A DNA stretch of 38,662 nucleotides from positions 1 to 38,662 of the forward strand of contig NZ_MTSE01000032.1 of assembly GCF_002154225.1 (NCBI RefSeq), read 5' to 3'. Source of the DNA: Hymenobacter crusticola (GTDB taxonomy: Bacteria > Bacteroidota > Bacteroidia > Cytophagales > Hymenobacteraceae). Position 1 is the stretch's first letter. Every line of letters begins with the position of its first letter. The notes under the pieces were generated by a model that saw only the letters and a program-made list of their open reading frames with translations, was not told the origin of the DNA and made no database searches. Below are positions 15,836 to 25,439 of the stretch, piece by piece. Made by a program: the position numbers and the translations under genes.

Positions 15836-17926
15836 ATGGATACCCCTTTACCCAACGCGGACCCGGCGAGTTGGGCGACACGCTTCGCCGTGGAACAAAC
15901 CCGACGGGCGCACGCGGAAGCGGCGCTCACCGCCGCGGAAGCCACCAGTAGGGTGCTCGAACAACAACTCGCCGCCGCGACGCGCCAAACGCACCAACTC
16001 GCTGAGCAAAAACGCTTCTTCGAAACGATTCTGGCGCACTTACCCAAAGCAGTCGCCGTGCTCGACGCGGACTTTCGCTACGTGTTCATCAACCCGGCGG
16101 CAGAACCGGATCCGGTTATTCGGCAGTGGCTAGTAGGCAAAACCAACCTGCAGGCCTGTCAGCGGCGGCACTATCCGGCCCACATCGCCCAGCAGCGGCA
16201 ACGCGCCTTTAACGAGGCGCGCCAGCAGCAGCGGGAAGTAACGTGGGAAGAGACCCTATCGCAGGGCTCACAACCACGGCAGTGGCTTCGTCGCTTCCGG
16301 CCCGTGCTGCATCCGGATGGCGCCCTGCAGTTCATGATTCACTCGGGCCTGGATATCACCGCGCGTCACGCCGCCGAGCAGCGCCAGCGCCAGAGCGAGG
16401 CGCTCATGCGCGAGCAGCAAGCCTTCACGCGCTTAGTCATGGATACGCTGCCCAATAAGGTGTATGTAGCGGCCGTGGACGGCACGGTTTCCTTTGCCAA
16501 CGCCGCCTATGCCGCCGCACGGCAGGAAGCGGTTCCTGCGTCAGGCAGCGAAACCCATGGGAGCGAAGTCCCAGAACCATTCCGGGACGTTGCGGCCTGG
16601 GACCAGCAAGTACGGGCTACCCAGCAACCCTTCCAGGTGGAACAGACCTTGGCTGTACTGCCCGCAGGTACGCGTTACTTGCAAGTGGACAAGCGGCCGC
16701 TGGTGCGGGGGAACGGGGCGGTAGAAGTGCTAACCATCGAAACCGATATCACCGCGCTGAAAGTAGCTCAGCAGGCGGCGGAAGCAAATGCCTGCGCCAA
16801 GGAAGTGTTCCTTTCCCGCATGAGCCACGAAATCCGGACGCCCCTGAACGGGGTGCTCGGCATGGCAACGCTGCTGGCGAAAACGGAACTAACTTCCGCC
16901 CAGCACGAATACCTGCATACCATGCAGCGGGCTGGGCAGCACTTGGTGGCGCTGGTCAATGACGTGCTGGACATGGCCAAGATTACCACGCAGCCTCTAT
17001 CATTCGAAGAGAAGCCCTTCGACGTAGCCTTTACCTTACAGGGAGCCCAACAGCTGATGGCGGCGCTGGCCGAGGAGAAAGGACTTCCCCTGCTCCTAAC
17101 CGCCGCGCCGGTAGCCGATTCGCACGTGCTGGGGGATGCGTACCGCTTGCACCAGGTGCTGTTGAACTTGCTCAGCAATGCCATCAAGTTCACCGAGCAG
17201 GGCCACCTCGAATTGGGGATGGACGTGGTTGAAGATACGCGCTCGACGCTCACGCTACGCTTCTGGGTAACGGACACCGGGATTGGCATTGCGCCGCCGC
17301 ACCAGCAAGCGATTTTCGAGGCGTTCACGCAGGTGAGCTCCGCACAGGATCGCCTGCGCGGGGGGGGGGTAGGCCTCGGGTTAGCGATCAGCCAGCAGGT
17401 GGTGCGTCAGATGGGGGGGGAACTGGAAGTACGCAGCGCCTTGGAGCAGGGCAGCACCTTTTTCTTTACGTTGTCCTTTCCCCGTGCCACGGTCGCGCCC
17501 GTACCGCCCGTGGCGGAACAGATCACCTACCCGGAACTGCGCGGCCTGCGCGTGCTGCTGGCGGAAGACAACCTGGTCAATCAATGGCTGGCGACCGTCA
17601 TGTTGGAACACTGGGGCGTCCAGGTGGACGCCGTAGACAATGGCCCCCAGGCCCTGGCCCGCTTGCAGGAACAGGCGTATGACGTCGCCATTTTAGACAT
17701 TCAGATGCCCGGCTTAACGGGGCTGGAAGTAACCCGGGCGATTCGCCAGCATGCCGTCGCGGCCCGCGCCCAGGTTCCGATCTTGGCCTTAACCGCCAAT
17801 GCCTTTCAAGCTGATCGGGAAAGCTATCTGGCCGCTGGCATGAGTGCATGTCTGACCAAACCCTTTGTCGAAGCTGAGCTGTGCCGGTTGTTAGGACAAC
17901 TCAGGCGCGTCCCACCTGCTACTTAG
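15836..17926 (+). CDS. Hybrid histidine kinase with two PAS-type domains and a receiver
   Basis: From ATG 15836 this is a 696-aa protein; the frame is open to 15716, but those residues match nothing. The order is an N-terminal coiled coil (about 15-58), a PAS domain (about 60-180), a second PAS domain (about 195-305), HisKA with phospho-acceptor H331 in MSHEIRTPLNG, a HATPase domain with N-box NLLSNAIKF, G1 box DTGIG (about 480) and G2 box GGGVGLGLA (509-516), and a C-terminal receiver with D621 (VAILDIQMP) and K675 (LTKPF). No membrane segment is visible, so it is a cytoplasmic sensor. All catalytic residues are present. A run of ten G (17360-17369) encodes the G2 box and an eight-G run follows at 17413-17420. 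The neighbouring Crp-type regulator with a dead receiver is a possible functional partner, although the kinase has its own receiver. Confidence 0.9.
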   Translation: MDTPLPNADPASWATRFAVEQTRRAHAEAALTAAEATSRVLEQQLAAATRQTHQLAEQKRFFETILAHLPKAVAVLDADFRYVFINPAAEPDPVIRQWLVGKTNLQACQRRHYPAHIAQQRQRAFNEARQQQREVTWEETLSQGSQPRQWLRRFRPVLHPDGALQFMIHSGLDITARHAAEQRQRQSEALMREQQAFTRLVMDTLPNKVYVAAVDGTVSFANAAYAAARQEAVPASGSETHGSEVPEPFRDVAAWDQQVRATQQPFQVEQTLAVLPAGTRYLQVDKRPLVRGNGAVEVLTIETDITALKVAQQAAEANACAKEVFLSRMSHEIRTPLNGVLGMATLLAKTELTSAQHEYLHTMQRAGQHLVALVNDVLDMAKITTQPLSFEEKPFDVAFTLQGAQQLMAALAEEKGLPLLLTAAPVADSHVLGDAYRLHQVLLNLLSNAIKFTEQGHLELGMDVVEDTRSTLTLRFWVTDTGIGIAPPHQQAIFEAFTQVSSAQDRLRGGGVGLGLAISQQVVRQMGGELEVRSALEQGSTFFFTLSFPRATVAPVPPVAEQITYPELRGLRVLLAEDNLVNQWLATVMLEHWGVQVDAVDNGPQALARLQEQAYDVAILDIQMPGLTGLEVTRAIRQHAVAARAQVPILALTANAFQADRESYLAAGMSACLTKPFVEAELCRLLGQLRRVPPAT

Positions 17927-18186
17927 TGGGAGGTAGCTCTGGTCTTTACCAGGTAGCGTTCGGCGCTGCGGGCATTCGCGAAAGCCGCCGTACTGGTACG
18001 CGCCGTCGGCGGTTAGGGAACCCGATGGGCAAGCCATCTGGCCGGCAGCTCAAGTGCTCCGCCACCTGGAAGGGGGTATTCTCGCCGCACGACCCGAAGC
18101 CACGTAACAAGGCATAGTGCAAATTTACTAGTAGACATGCCTACGTATAAATAAAAATAGTACTATATTTACCTGCATTTTCTTTA

Positions 18187-18501
18187 ATGCCTCTTCCTAT
18201 GTTGACCGCCCTCCGCTCTACTAAAGCTTATCATTGTCATACCCTTGAACAGCACTTGCAACAACTGCTGCCCACAGCAGCGGCCGTTGAAATAGCGTTG
18301 GCGGCGGTAGAACAGGCCGTTGCCGTTACGCAGCTGCCCTACCAGGATATAGCGGAGCCCTACCTGCACCTAGTGCGTAGTGGTTGGGTAGGTGGGCCAG
18401 GCCAATTGCTGCAATTACTAGCCTTAGCGCAGCAGCTTAACATGCCTTTTTTCGCGTTCGTGGATCGGCTGCGCGCCGCACGTAGCGGTTCTGCTGCTTA
18501 A
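18187..18501 (+). CDS. Small hypothetical helical protein
   Basis: This 104-aa protein has no recognised family. It is rich in Leu, Gln and Ala and predicted mainly helical, with no signal peptide. The body LPYQDIAEPYLHLV and the C-terminal LAQQLNMPFFAFVDRLRAA look like genuine globular sequence. ATG 18187 is the first start; ATG 18199 (MLTALRS) is an alternative. It stands alone between the histidine kinase and a pseudogene, preceded by about 60 AT-rich bases that probably hold its promoter. The function is unknown. Confidence 0.6.
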   Translation: MPLPMLTALRSTKAYHCHTLEQHLQQLLPTAAAVEIALAAVEQAVAVTQLPYQDIAEPYLHLVRSGWVGGPGQLLQLLALAQQLNMPFFAFVDRLRAARSGSAA

Positions 18502-18627
18502 AGGTAGGTTCCTAAGGGAGCGGAGCTTAGAACAGGAGCACAGACAGCGCTTAGGGGACAGCACTATCTGCAAAACCGCTACGACAGTACTACGATTCGC
18601 CTAGTGCGATCGGCGAGGCGACAGTAG

Positions 18628-18966
18628 ATGCCCATCGACTATCCAGCGCCAGGAGGGCCGCTACTGACCGAAGCACAGGCGTTCAAGCAACTGCAGTATC
18701 CCACCGGTACGTCCTACAACCAGCCCTTGTGGACTTTGAAAGCGGTCAATGGGCGCGTCCTCTACTCCCTAGCAATTGCTAACTGAGGCGAAGATAGGGT
18801 GCACTGTGGCCTCTTTATCGAAAACGTTACGCTGCTCCCCCCAACGATTCCGCTACGCCGGGGCAATTGGAACCTGACCCGGCAAGAGCGCGCCGATGCC
18901 GAGCGCTGGTTTGAACAAGATATCTTGGTGAAGTTGAAGCCCCTATCCAGCGCTATCCCGCCGTAA
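18628..18966 (+). pseudogene. Hypothetical gene interrupted by an in-frame TGA
   Basis: Starting at ATG 18628 (directly after an in-frame TAG) the frame reads MPIDYPAPGGPLLTEAQAF and reaches a TGA at 18784-18786 after 52 codons. The same frame then continues as GEDRVHCGLFIENVTLLPP, RRGNWNLTRQERADAERWF and so on, to a TAA at 18964-18966. The whole would be a 112-residue protein with one internal stop, most simply a CGA or TGG codon changed to TGA. Both halves have strongly protein-like composition, so this is one gene recently broken by a nonsense mutation, or a sequencing error. I do not recognise the family. Confidence 0.6.
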
Positions 18967-19223
18967 GCAATCCTTGACCACCATAACGTTTTCTAATTTA
19001 AGGATTGTTAGGCGTTACAGGACTAATCGCCAACAATTTCAAAACCCACCTCAAATTACGTCTTAACTCTATACGGCATAGCTCGACCACCTCAATATTC
19101 AAGAAAGAGTAGAGAACAAGTAATAAGCGTACCTCTTTAGTGGAAGAATCATCACACGCTAGCGGCTGGGAAAAAGGCGGACAGCAACCACGAATAGCCC
19201 CTGCCCACTCCAACGCTAAGAGG
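18967..19223. other. Intergenic region before the propeller protein gene end
   Basis: About 257 bases between the pseudogene and the 3' end of the reverse-strand giant gene. I see no supported gene and no strong terminator hairpin; a reverse 79-codon frame here looks spurious. Confidence 0.35.
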
Positions 19224-22200
19224 CTACTCAATGACAAGACGCTTGATAACTACCCCTTGTGTCGTGGTTAGATGCACGCTGTATACACCTGTATGCAATG
19301 CCGCGAGCCATAGCTCAGTCTCCTGTTGCGGCGGCAGGGCTTGCGCCAGCACCAGTTGCCCTAATGTGTTAAACACCTGCACCTGCATACCGGATTGGAT
19401 TAGCTCGGCGGGCAAGCGCAGGCGTACATGGGCATGCGCCGGATTTGGGTAGAGGCTAATTTGATCCTGCAGATGAGCGGGCGCTACCACCAAAACCTTC
19501 GCTTGCAGGCTGGTGACGCCGTTGAAGCGGATACTAGCCGAGTTGGTGGCGCTACTGGCCGTCAGCAAATCCAAAGTACCGTTGCCGTCTACGTCCCCCA
19601 GCGTGAGGCCCAAGGGTCCCGCCCCCACGTTCACATCCTGCGTGCCACTGAACGTACCGCTACCGTTGTTCAAGCGCACGCTTGTTGTGTTGCTGCCGGT
19701 ATTCGCGGTGACCAAGTCTAAGTCGCCATCCCCGTCAAGATCGCCCAGTACGATGCTATGCGGTGTCGCTCCTACCAGAAGCCGCTGGGTGCCGGTAAAA
19801 TTGCCGCGGCCATCGTTTCGCCGCACGTTCACGGTACCGGACGCCCGATGAGCTGTGGTGAGGTCGAGGTCGCCGTCCCCGTCTACATCCCCCAGCGCAA
19901 CCGCCTCTGGGTTGAATTCCGCCGGCACTTCCGTCATGCCAGAGAAATTGCCCAACCCATCGTTCACGCGTACACTGGCGGTGGTCGTGTTCGAGTTAGC
20001 GGTTACAAAGTCTAGGTCGCCATCATTGTCTAGGTCACCCAACGCCAGGCTCAGGGGGCGCGTGCCGACGGTAACTTCCTGTGTGCCGCCGAACGAGCCC
20101 GTCCCGTCGTTGAGGCGCACCGACACCGTGCTACTAGTGAGGCTGCTACCGGCTGTATAGTTGGCGGCCAGCAAATCGAGGTCGCCGTCCCCGTCTACGT
20201 CGCCGAGCATTACGGCGTGCGGGGTGTCACCGACGACCACTTCTTGGGTGCCCGCGAAACGGCCCGCGCCGTTGTTCAGGCGCACCGATACGGTACCGGG
20301 AAAAATCGTCCGGCTGTTAGCGGTCACCAGGTCCAGGTCGCCATCTGCATCTACGTCCCCCAGCACCACGCTGCGCGCACCCCGCCCGACGCTAATCTCC
20401 TGCGTGCTCGAAAAACTGCCGGCTCCGTGATTTAAGCGGACCGATACGGTGTTGCTGTTCAGATTGGCGGTGACGAAGTCCAGGGTGCCATCGCCGTCTA
20501 GGTCACCGGCCGCAAGACCGTGGGGAGTAGTGCCAACCACGGGATTAAGGCCGGTGTTAAAAAGGCCGGTGCTCGGGCTGGCCGCCGCGGTAAACTGAAA
20601 TACGTGGGGTGTAACCAGGGGAGCCCCGCTGCTGCTTTGCACCGCCGTGGTGACGGTCGCGTACACCGTTTCACCCGGCTTGAAGGGAACGGTGGGCGCC
20701 AACCGAAGCGTGTTGCTGCTCACGTCGTAGAAACCGGCCTTGCGCCCGCTCTGCGTGCCAAACACACGGAGGGCCTGCGCAGTCATGCCGCTACTTGCCC
20801 GCAAGGGTTGGTTGAACGTAACGGCCACTGGCGTGGGGCGTGGCGTAGCTACGGCGTTGCGACTAGGCGATACCGCCGTGATGAGTAACGGTTCCGCCGC
20901 GGCCTGATTCAGGCGCACGCTTAAGGTGTTACCCAGAAAGTTAGCCGTGGCGAAGTCCAGGTCACCGTCCCCGTCGAGGTCCGCTAGGGCAAGGTAGGTA
21001 GGGTTATCGCCCACAGCTACCTGCTGACTGCCGCTGAACGCCCCGCTGCCATTGTTCAGGCGTACGCCTACCGAGTTGGTCAACTCATTAGGGGCGAGCA
21101 GGTCCAGGTCCCCATCCCCATCCACATCGCCCAGGGCGACGCTACGGGCTCCCCGGCCGATGGCTACTTGCTGATCACCGGCGAAGAGGCCATTGCCATT
21201 GTTCAGGCGCACACTGGCGGTGCTGTTGGTATAGTTGATGGCGGGATTGAAGTAGTTGTAGTAGTTGGCAGTGACCACGTCCAGGTCGCCGTCCCCATCC
21301 ACGTCGCCGAGCACCACCTGCATAGGATTAAAGCCAACCCCCACCTCTTGGGTCCCCGTGAAAATGCCGGTGCCGTTGTTGACGCGCACACTCACCGTGG
21401 TGCCGTTGGAGCTGCTCGTGACAAAATCCAGGTCGCCGTCGCCATCGACGTCCCCTAGCGCAATGTTTATGGGCCGCGAACCGACCGAGACACGCCGGGC
21501 GGCAGAGAAGTCAAAGAAAGGGAACGTACCCGTGCCATTATTTAGCCCAATCGCCACGGTACTCGGTTCGTTGTAGTCGGCCAGCAGCAGATCTTGGTCC
21601 CCGTCGCCGTCGACGTCACCGACGGCAATGCCGTGGATGTTGCCGCTGCCTACCTCCGCGCCCGGGCCGAAGCTGCCACTGCCGGTATTTAGTCGCACGC
21701 TAACGGTAGCGCTACTACTATTGGCCGTGAGCAGGTCGAGGGTACCATCGCCGTTCAGATCGGCTAGTACGGCCTGGGTAGGGCCGCGGCCTACAGTCAA
21801 GTGCTGCGCGTTTGTAAACGTGCCAGTACCGTCATTACGGCGTACCGTGATCGTGGTACCATTGCCTAGGCCATTGGGGCTGTTGACATTGCCGAGGTTA
21901 GTCGTGAGCAAATCCAGATCCCCATCCCCGTCCACGTCGCCGGCCGTAACGCTCACCGGTCCGTTGTCCGTGGAGGATTCGGAATCGCCACTGAAGGTGC
22001 CAGGGCTAGGGAGCGTGGTCGTTGTAAATTGGAAGACTTGCGCTCGACCTAGATTCTGCCCACTGTTGCTCTGCGCAGCCCTCGTCAGCGTGGCCGTGAC
22101 GGTTTCGCCCGCTTTAAAGTCGGTCGTTGGGTCGAAGGTAAGCGTAGGACCCGTGCTGGTAGCCGTGCCGGCTTTCTTGCCCCCCGCCTGCTGGCTGAAT

Positions 22201-25200
22201 ACCTGCAAGGCCCCTTGCGTGGCCGCCTGGCTGCGCAAGGGTTGATTAAATGTTACCCCTACGCTAGTGGCGCGCGGAGCGGCTATCGTGTTGGGTGCCG
22301 GAGAGAGGGCTGTGACAATGAGTTGATCATTATTTACATTAAAATATTGCTGCACGCGGCCTTCGCCACTGAGCGCCAGTAAATCTAGGTCCCCGTCCCC
22401 GTCTACATCACCTGGGATCACGCTGATAGGACCGTTTGTGCCGGATACCTCCTGATTCGCGGTGAACTGAGCGGAACCATTGTTAAGACGTACACTTAAC
22501 GAATTAGCGCGTGCATTGGGGGTAACAAAGTCCAGGTCCCCATCCCCATCTAGATCGGCGACTGTTAGATTAAAGGGCAAAAGTCCTACGGATACGCTCG
22601 TGGGGTTGGCAAAAGTGCCGGTACCCGTATTCCGCCAGACACTCACGGTATGGCTTTGGCGGTTCACCGTGAGCAGATCGAGGTCGCCATCAGCGTCAAG
22701 GTCGGCGGGCACCGTTCGGACGGGGTCCTCTCCTACTGTCACCGTGCTGCTGAGCCCAAAGGTGCCGATGCCCGTATTGAGACTGATTTGCACAGCTCTA
22801 CTGGGGCCGTCCGTGGTGAGCAAATCCAGGTCGCCGTCCCCGTCCACGTCGCCCAGGGCAACCGCGACGATGGTTGCTCCTACGCGCACCAGCTGCGCAT
22901 CGCCGAAAGTGCCCGTACCATCGTTCAAGCGCACACTAACGCCACTATTGTATAGATCATAAAAAACGGCTGCGAGCAAATCTAAGTCCCCATCGCCGTC
23001 GATGTCCCCAAACGTCGTGTCAAACACGGCGCCGTCCACGGCTACGCTTCGTGGGTTCGCGAAGGCGCCGCTACCATCATTAAAATAAACGTCCACTCCC
23101 TGCCCGTTAACCGTGAGTAGGTCCAGATCCCCATCCCCGTCCACGTCCCCTAGCTTTATACCGACTCGATTCGCTATGTTTAGCTGTCGGGAGTCTACGA
23201 AAGCCCCTGTGCCATCATTTAAGCGCACGCTCACTATTCCTTCGCTGGAGGAGGCCACCAGTAAATCCAGGTCGCCATCCCCATCGACGTCGCCCAGTAC
23301 TTCTGCGCTCGAATACGAAGCGGGTGCGAGCGTCGGACCAAGCTCAAAAACGCCGGTGCTGGGACTAGTTGCGGTTGTAAACTGGAATACCTGAGGTTTG
23401 GCCAAGCTAACGCCACTCGTGCTCTGCGCGCCCTTGGTAAGCGTAACAAACACTGTTTCGCCTGCTTTGAAGTCGGTGCTAGGATCAAAGGTGAGGATAT
23501 TGCTGCTCACCATAGTCGAGCCGGCCGTTTCAGCGCCTGTTTGCTGGCTGAATACGTGCAGGGCTCGCAAGGTAGCGTCTCCCTGACTGAGCGGCTGGCT
23601 GAGGGTGGCAGCGATCAGGGTGTTGCGCGGCCGAGCCAGCGCATTACGGTTGGGGGTCAAGGCGGTCACCGTCAGTAGGGGCCCTACCTCGAATGGAAAG
23701 CTGTTGCTGCTGCCCACTGCTGTGCTGACAACCACAGGCCCACTGGTGGCACCTGCTGGTACCGTTACCGTGATCTGGGTGCCCAAACGGTTTACCATAA
23801 AGTCGATGGCTGCCACACCGTTGAAGGCAATGCGAGTGGCCCCCAGAAAGGCAGTGCCGTTTATCACAACGGTGCTGCCTACGGGACTGATGCCTGGCAC
23901 GATACCCGTGATGGCCGGATTAGCCAAGCCTTGGTTCAGGCGCACGCTGACGGTCTGCTCGAGGCCGTTGGCGGCGACCACATCCAGGTCGCCGTCGCCG
24001 TTCACGTCGCCGAGGGCGACACTCAGCGGCGTCAAGCCGACGGGGACCGTCTGTTCGCCTGCGAAAGTGCCGGCGCCGTTGTTCTGCCGCACCGACACGG
24101 TACCACTGTTCGTATTAGCTGTCATCAGGTCGAGGTCGCCGTCCCCATCTACGTCACCCAGCGCGAGGTTACGCGGCGTGGTGCCTACGCGTACTTGCTG
24201 GCTGCCCGAGAAAACGCCGCTCCCGTTGTTCAGGCGCACACTGGCGGTAGTTTCGATAGAAGTACCACTACCGGTTACGAAGTCTAGGTCCCCATCGCCG
24301 TCCACGTCCCCTAGGACGATGTTGGTTGGATAGGTGCCAGCGGCTATGTCTTGGCCGCCCGAGAAGGTCCCGTTCCCGTTGTTCAGGCGCACAGACACAT
24401 TATTCTGCGCGGGATTTACCGTGAGCAGGTCAAGGTCGCCGTCATTATCCACGTCGCCCACGGTTAACGCTACGTAGCCGGACTGCCGGGGCACGGTCAC
24501 CTCCGCGCCGCGACTAAACGTGCCGCGGCCATCGTTCAGGTACACGCGCACCGTATTGAGGTTAGGACTCAATTGCGGCACGAGCAGATCCAAGTCACCA
24601 TCGCTGTCCACGTCGCCGAAGGCGGCCGTGTACGCGGCATACGGCGTTTCAATCTCTTGCGTGCCGCTGAACACGCCGTGGCCATTGTTAAAGCATAAAC
24701 TCACCGTGTGGCCGTCGCTGGTAGGGACGGCAAAGTCGAGGTCGCCGTCGCCATCCAAGTCGCCCAGTACCACATGATGAGATTCAGCCAGAGCTACATT
24801 GCCGATCATGACCTCCGGGCCGGGGCGGAATGTGCCCCCGCCATCATTGAGGCTTACGCTCACCAGCCCGGTGCCCGTGGCGGCGTTACTGCTAGCGGTG
24901 AGCAAGTCCAGATCCCCGTCGTTATCCACGTCGCCCAGCACGCTGCTGAAAGCATTGCGGTTGATAGCGACCTCTGTACCACCGCTAAAGGTACCGGGGC
25001 TCGGGGCCGTCGCGACCGTAAATTGAAACACTTCTGGCTTACCCAGGGCCTGCCCGCTGCTGCTTTGCACGGCATCCGTGACGGTCGTAAATACCGTTTC
25101 GCCCGCTTTAAACCCCAGACTGGGACGGAAGCTAAGCCGATTCCCAGTCACGACCGACACGCCCGCTTTTTGACCGCCTGCTTGCGCGCTGAACACCTTA

Positions 25201-25439
25201 AGGGCTTGTTGGGTGGCGGCGCCGGTGCTCAGCGGCTGACTGAAGTCAACCGTAACGCTGGTGGTTGGCGGGGCAACCAGCGCATTGCGCGCCGGCGATA
25301 ACGTGGCAAGGGTGAGGGCTTGCGCTTGCACTAAGCCGGTTTGGCCTAGCAGCACCAGCAAGGGGCTTAGCCAACAGATGATTCGAATAGTTCGATTTCC
25401 TGTAGCGACGTGCAGTAGCGGAATAGAAATAACAGACAT
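19224..25439 (-). CDS. Giant secreted protein: four Ig-like plus FG-GAP/VCBS propeller modules, type IX sorting domain
   Basis: This 2071-aa protein has an N-terminal signal peptide (hydrophobic 20-38, cleavage near VQAQA). Four modules follow. Each starts with a SbsA-type Ig-like domain (about 42-145, 590-693, 1040-1143, 1518-1620) and continues with seven repeats of about 50 residues carrying the calcium loop DxDGDGDLD. The loops start near 171, 227, 277, 329, 379, 429, 479; 717-1011; 1168-1487; and 1646-1949. That makes 28 repeats, fitting four seven-bladed beta-propellers. An IPT/TIG-like domain (about 506-588) separates modules 1 and 2. The C-terminus (about 1985-2071) is a type A T9SS sorting domain with SLYPNP, FNTLGQLV and GVYSVHL...KRLVIE. 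The protein would be exported across the outer membrane and displayed or released, probably for adhesion or polymer binding. The highly repetitive DNA could recombine. No partner gene is adjacent. Confidence 0.93.
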   Translation of the reverse strand: MSVISIPLLHVATGNRTIRIICWLSPLLVLLGQTGLVQAQALTLATLSPARNALVAPPTTSVTVDFSQPLSTGAATQQALKVFSAQAGGQKAGVSVVTGNRLSFRPSLGFKAGETVFTTVTDAVQSSSGQALGKPEVFQFTVATAPSPGTFSGGTEVAINRNAFSSVLGDVDNDGDLDLLTASSNAATGTGLVSVSLNDGGGTFRPGPEVMIGNVALAESHHVVLGDLDGDGDLDFAVPTSDGHTVSLCFNNGHGVFSGTQEIETPYAAYTAAFGDVDSDGDLDLLVPQLSPNLNTVRVYLNDGRGTFSRGAEVTVPRQSGYVALTVGDVDNDGDLDLLTVNPAQNNVSVRLNNGNGTFSGGQDIAAGTYPTNIVLGDVDGDGDLDFVTGSGTSIETTASVRLNNGSGVFSGSQQVRVGTTPRNLALGDVDGDGDLDLMTANTNSGTVSVRQNNGAGTFAGEQTVPVGLTPLSVALGDVNGDGDLDVVAANGLEQTVSVRLNQGLANPAITGIVPGISPVGSTVVINGTAFLGATRIAFNGVAAIDFMVNRLGTQITVTVPAGATSGPVVVSTAVGSSNSFPFEVGPLLTVTALTPNRNALARPRNTLIAATLSQPLSQGDATLRALHVFSQQTGAETAGSTMVSSNILTFDPSTDFKAGETVFVTLTKGAQSTSGVSLAKPQVFQFTTATSPSTGVFELGPTLAPASYSSAEVLGDVDGDGDLDLLVASSSEGIVSVRLNDGTGAFVDSRQLNIANRVGIKLGDVDGDGDLDLLTVNGQGVDVYFNDGSGAFANPRSVAVDGAVFDTTFGDIDGDGDLDLLAAVFYDLYNSGVSVRLNDGTGTFGDAQLVRVGATIVAVALGDVDGDGDLDLLTTDGPSRAVQISLNTGIGTFGLSSTVTVGEDPVRTVPADLDADGDLDLLTVNRQSHTVSVWRNTGTGTFANPTSVSVGLLPFNLTVADLDGDGDLDFVTPNARANSLSVRLNNGSAQFTANQEVSGTNGPISVIPGDVDGDGDLDLLALSGEGRVQQYFNVNNDQLIVTALSPAPNTIAAPRATSVGVTFNQPLRSQAATQGALQVFSQQAGGKKAGTATSTGPTLTFDPTTDFKAGETVTATLTRAAQSNSGQNLGRAQVFQFTTTTLPSPGTFSGDSESSTDNGPVSVTAGDVDGDGDLDLLTTNLGNVNSPNGLGNGTTITVRRNDGTGTFTNAQHLTVGRGPTQAVLADLNGDGTLDLLTANSSSATVSVRLNTGSGSFGPGAEVGSGNIHGIAVGDVDGDGDQDLLLADYNEPSTVAIGLNNGTGTFPFFDFSAARRVSVGSRPINIALGDVDGDGDLDFVTSSSNGTTVSVRVNNGTGIFTGTQEVGVGFNPMQVVLGDVDGDGDLDVVTANYYNYFNPAINYTNSTASVRLNNGNGLFAGDQQVAIGRGARSVALGDVDGDGDLDLLAPNELTNSVGVRLNNGSGAFSGSQQVAVGDNPTYLALADLDGDGDLDFATANFLGNTLSVRLNQAAAEPLLITAVSPSRNAVATPRPTPVAVTFNQPLRASSGMTAQALRVFGTQSGRKAGFYDVSSNTLRLAPTVPFKPGETVYATVTTAVQSSSGAPLVTPHVFQFTAAASPSTGLFNTGLNPVVGTTPHGLAAGDLDGDGTLDFVTANLNSNTVSVRLNHGAGSFSSTQEISVGRGARSVVLGDVDADGDLDLVTANSRTIFPGTVSVRLNNGAGRFAGTQEVVVGDTPHAVMLGDVDGDGDLDLLAANYTAGSSLTSSTVSVRLNDGTGSFGGTQEVTVGTRPLSLALGDLDNDGDLDFVTANSNTTTASVRVNDGLGNFSGMTEVPAEFNPEAVALGDVDGDGDLDLTTAHRASGTVNVRRNDGRGNFTGTQRLLVGATPHSIVLGDLDGDGDLDLVTANTGSNTTSVRLNNGSGTFSGTQDVNVGAGPLGLTLGDVDGNGTLDLLTASSATNSASIRFNGVTSLQAKVLVVAPAHLQDQISLYPNPAHAHVRLRLPAELIQSGMQVQVFNTLGQLVLAQALPPQQETELWLAALHTGVYSVHLTTTQGVVIKRLVIE

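Noticed and set aside
16768..17328. Reverse-strand 186-codon frame within the histidine kinase
   Set aside because: It is antisense to the HisKA and ATPase domains, is rich in Ser and Cys, and has no domain.
18998..19237. Reverse-strand 79-codon frame after the pseudogene
   Set aside because: It overlaps the end of the giant gene and has no protein-like features.
19500..25100. Regularly spaced near-identical segments resembling a repeat array or CRISPR
   Set aside because: The periodicity of about 150 bp and the translated DxDGDGDLD motif show that these are codons of protein repeats, not direct repeats with unique spacers.
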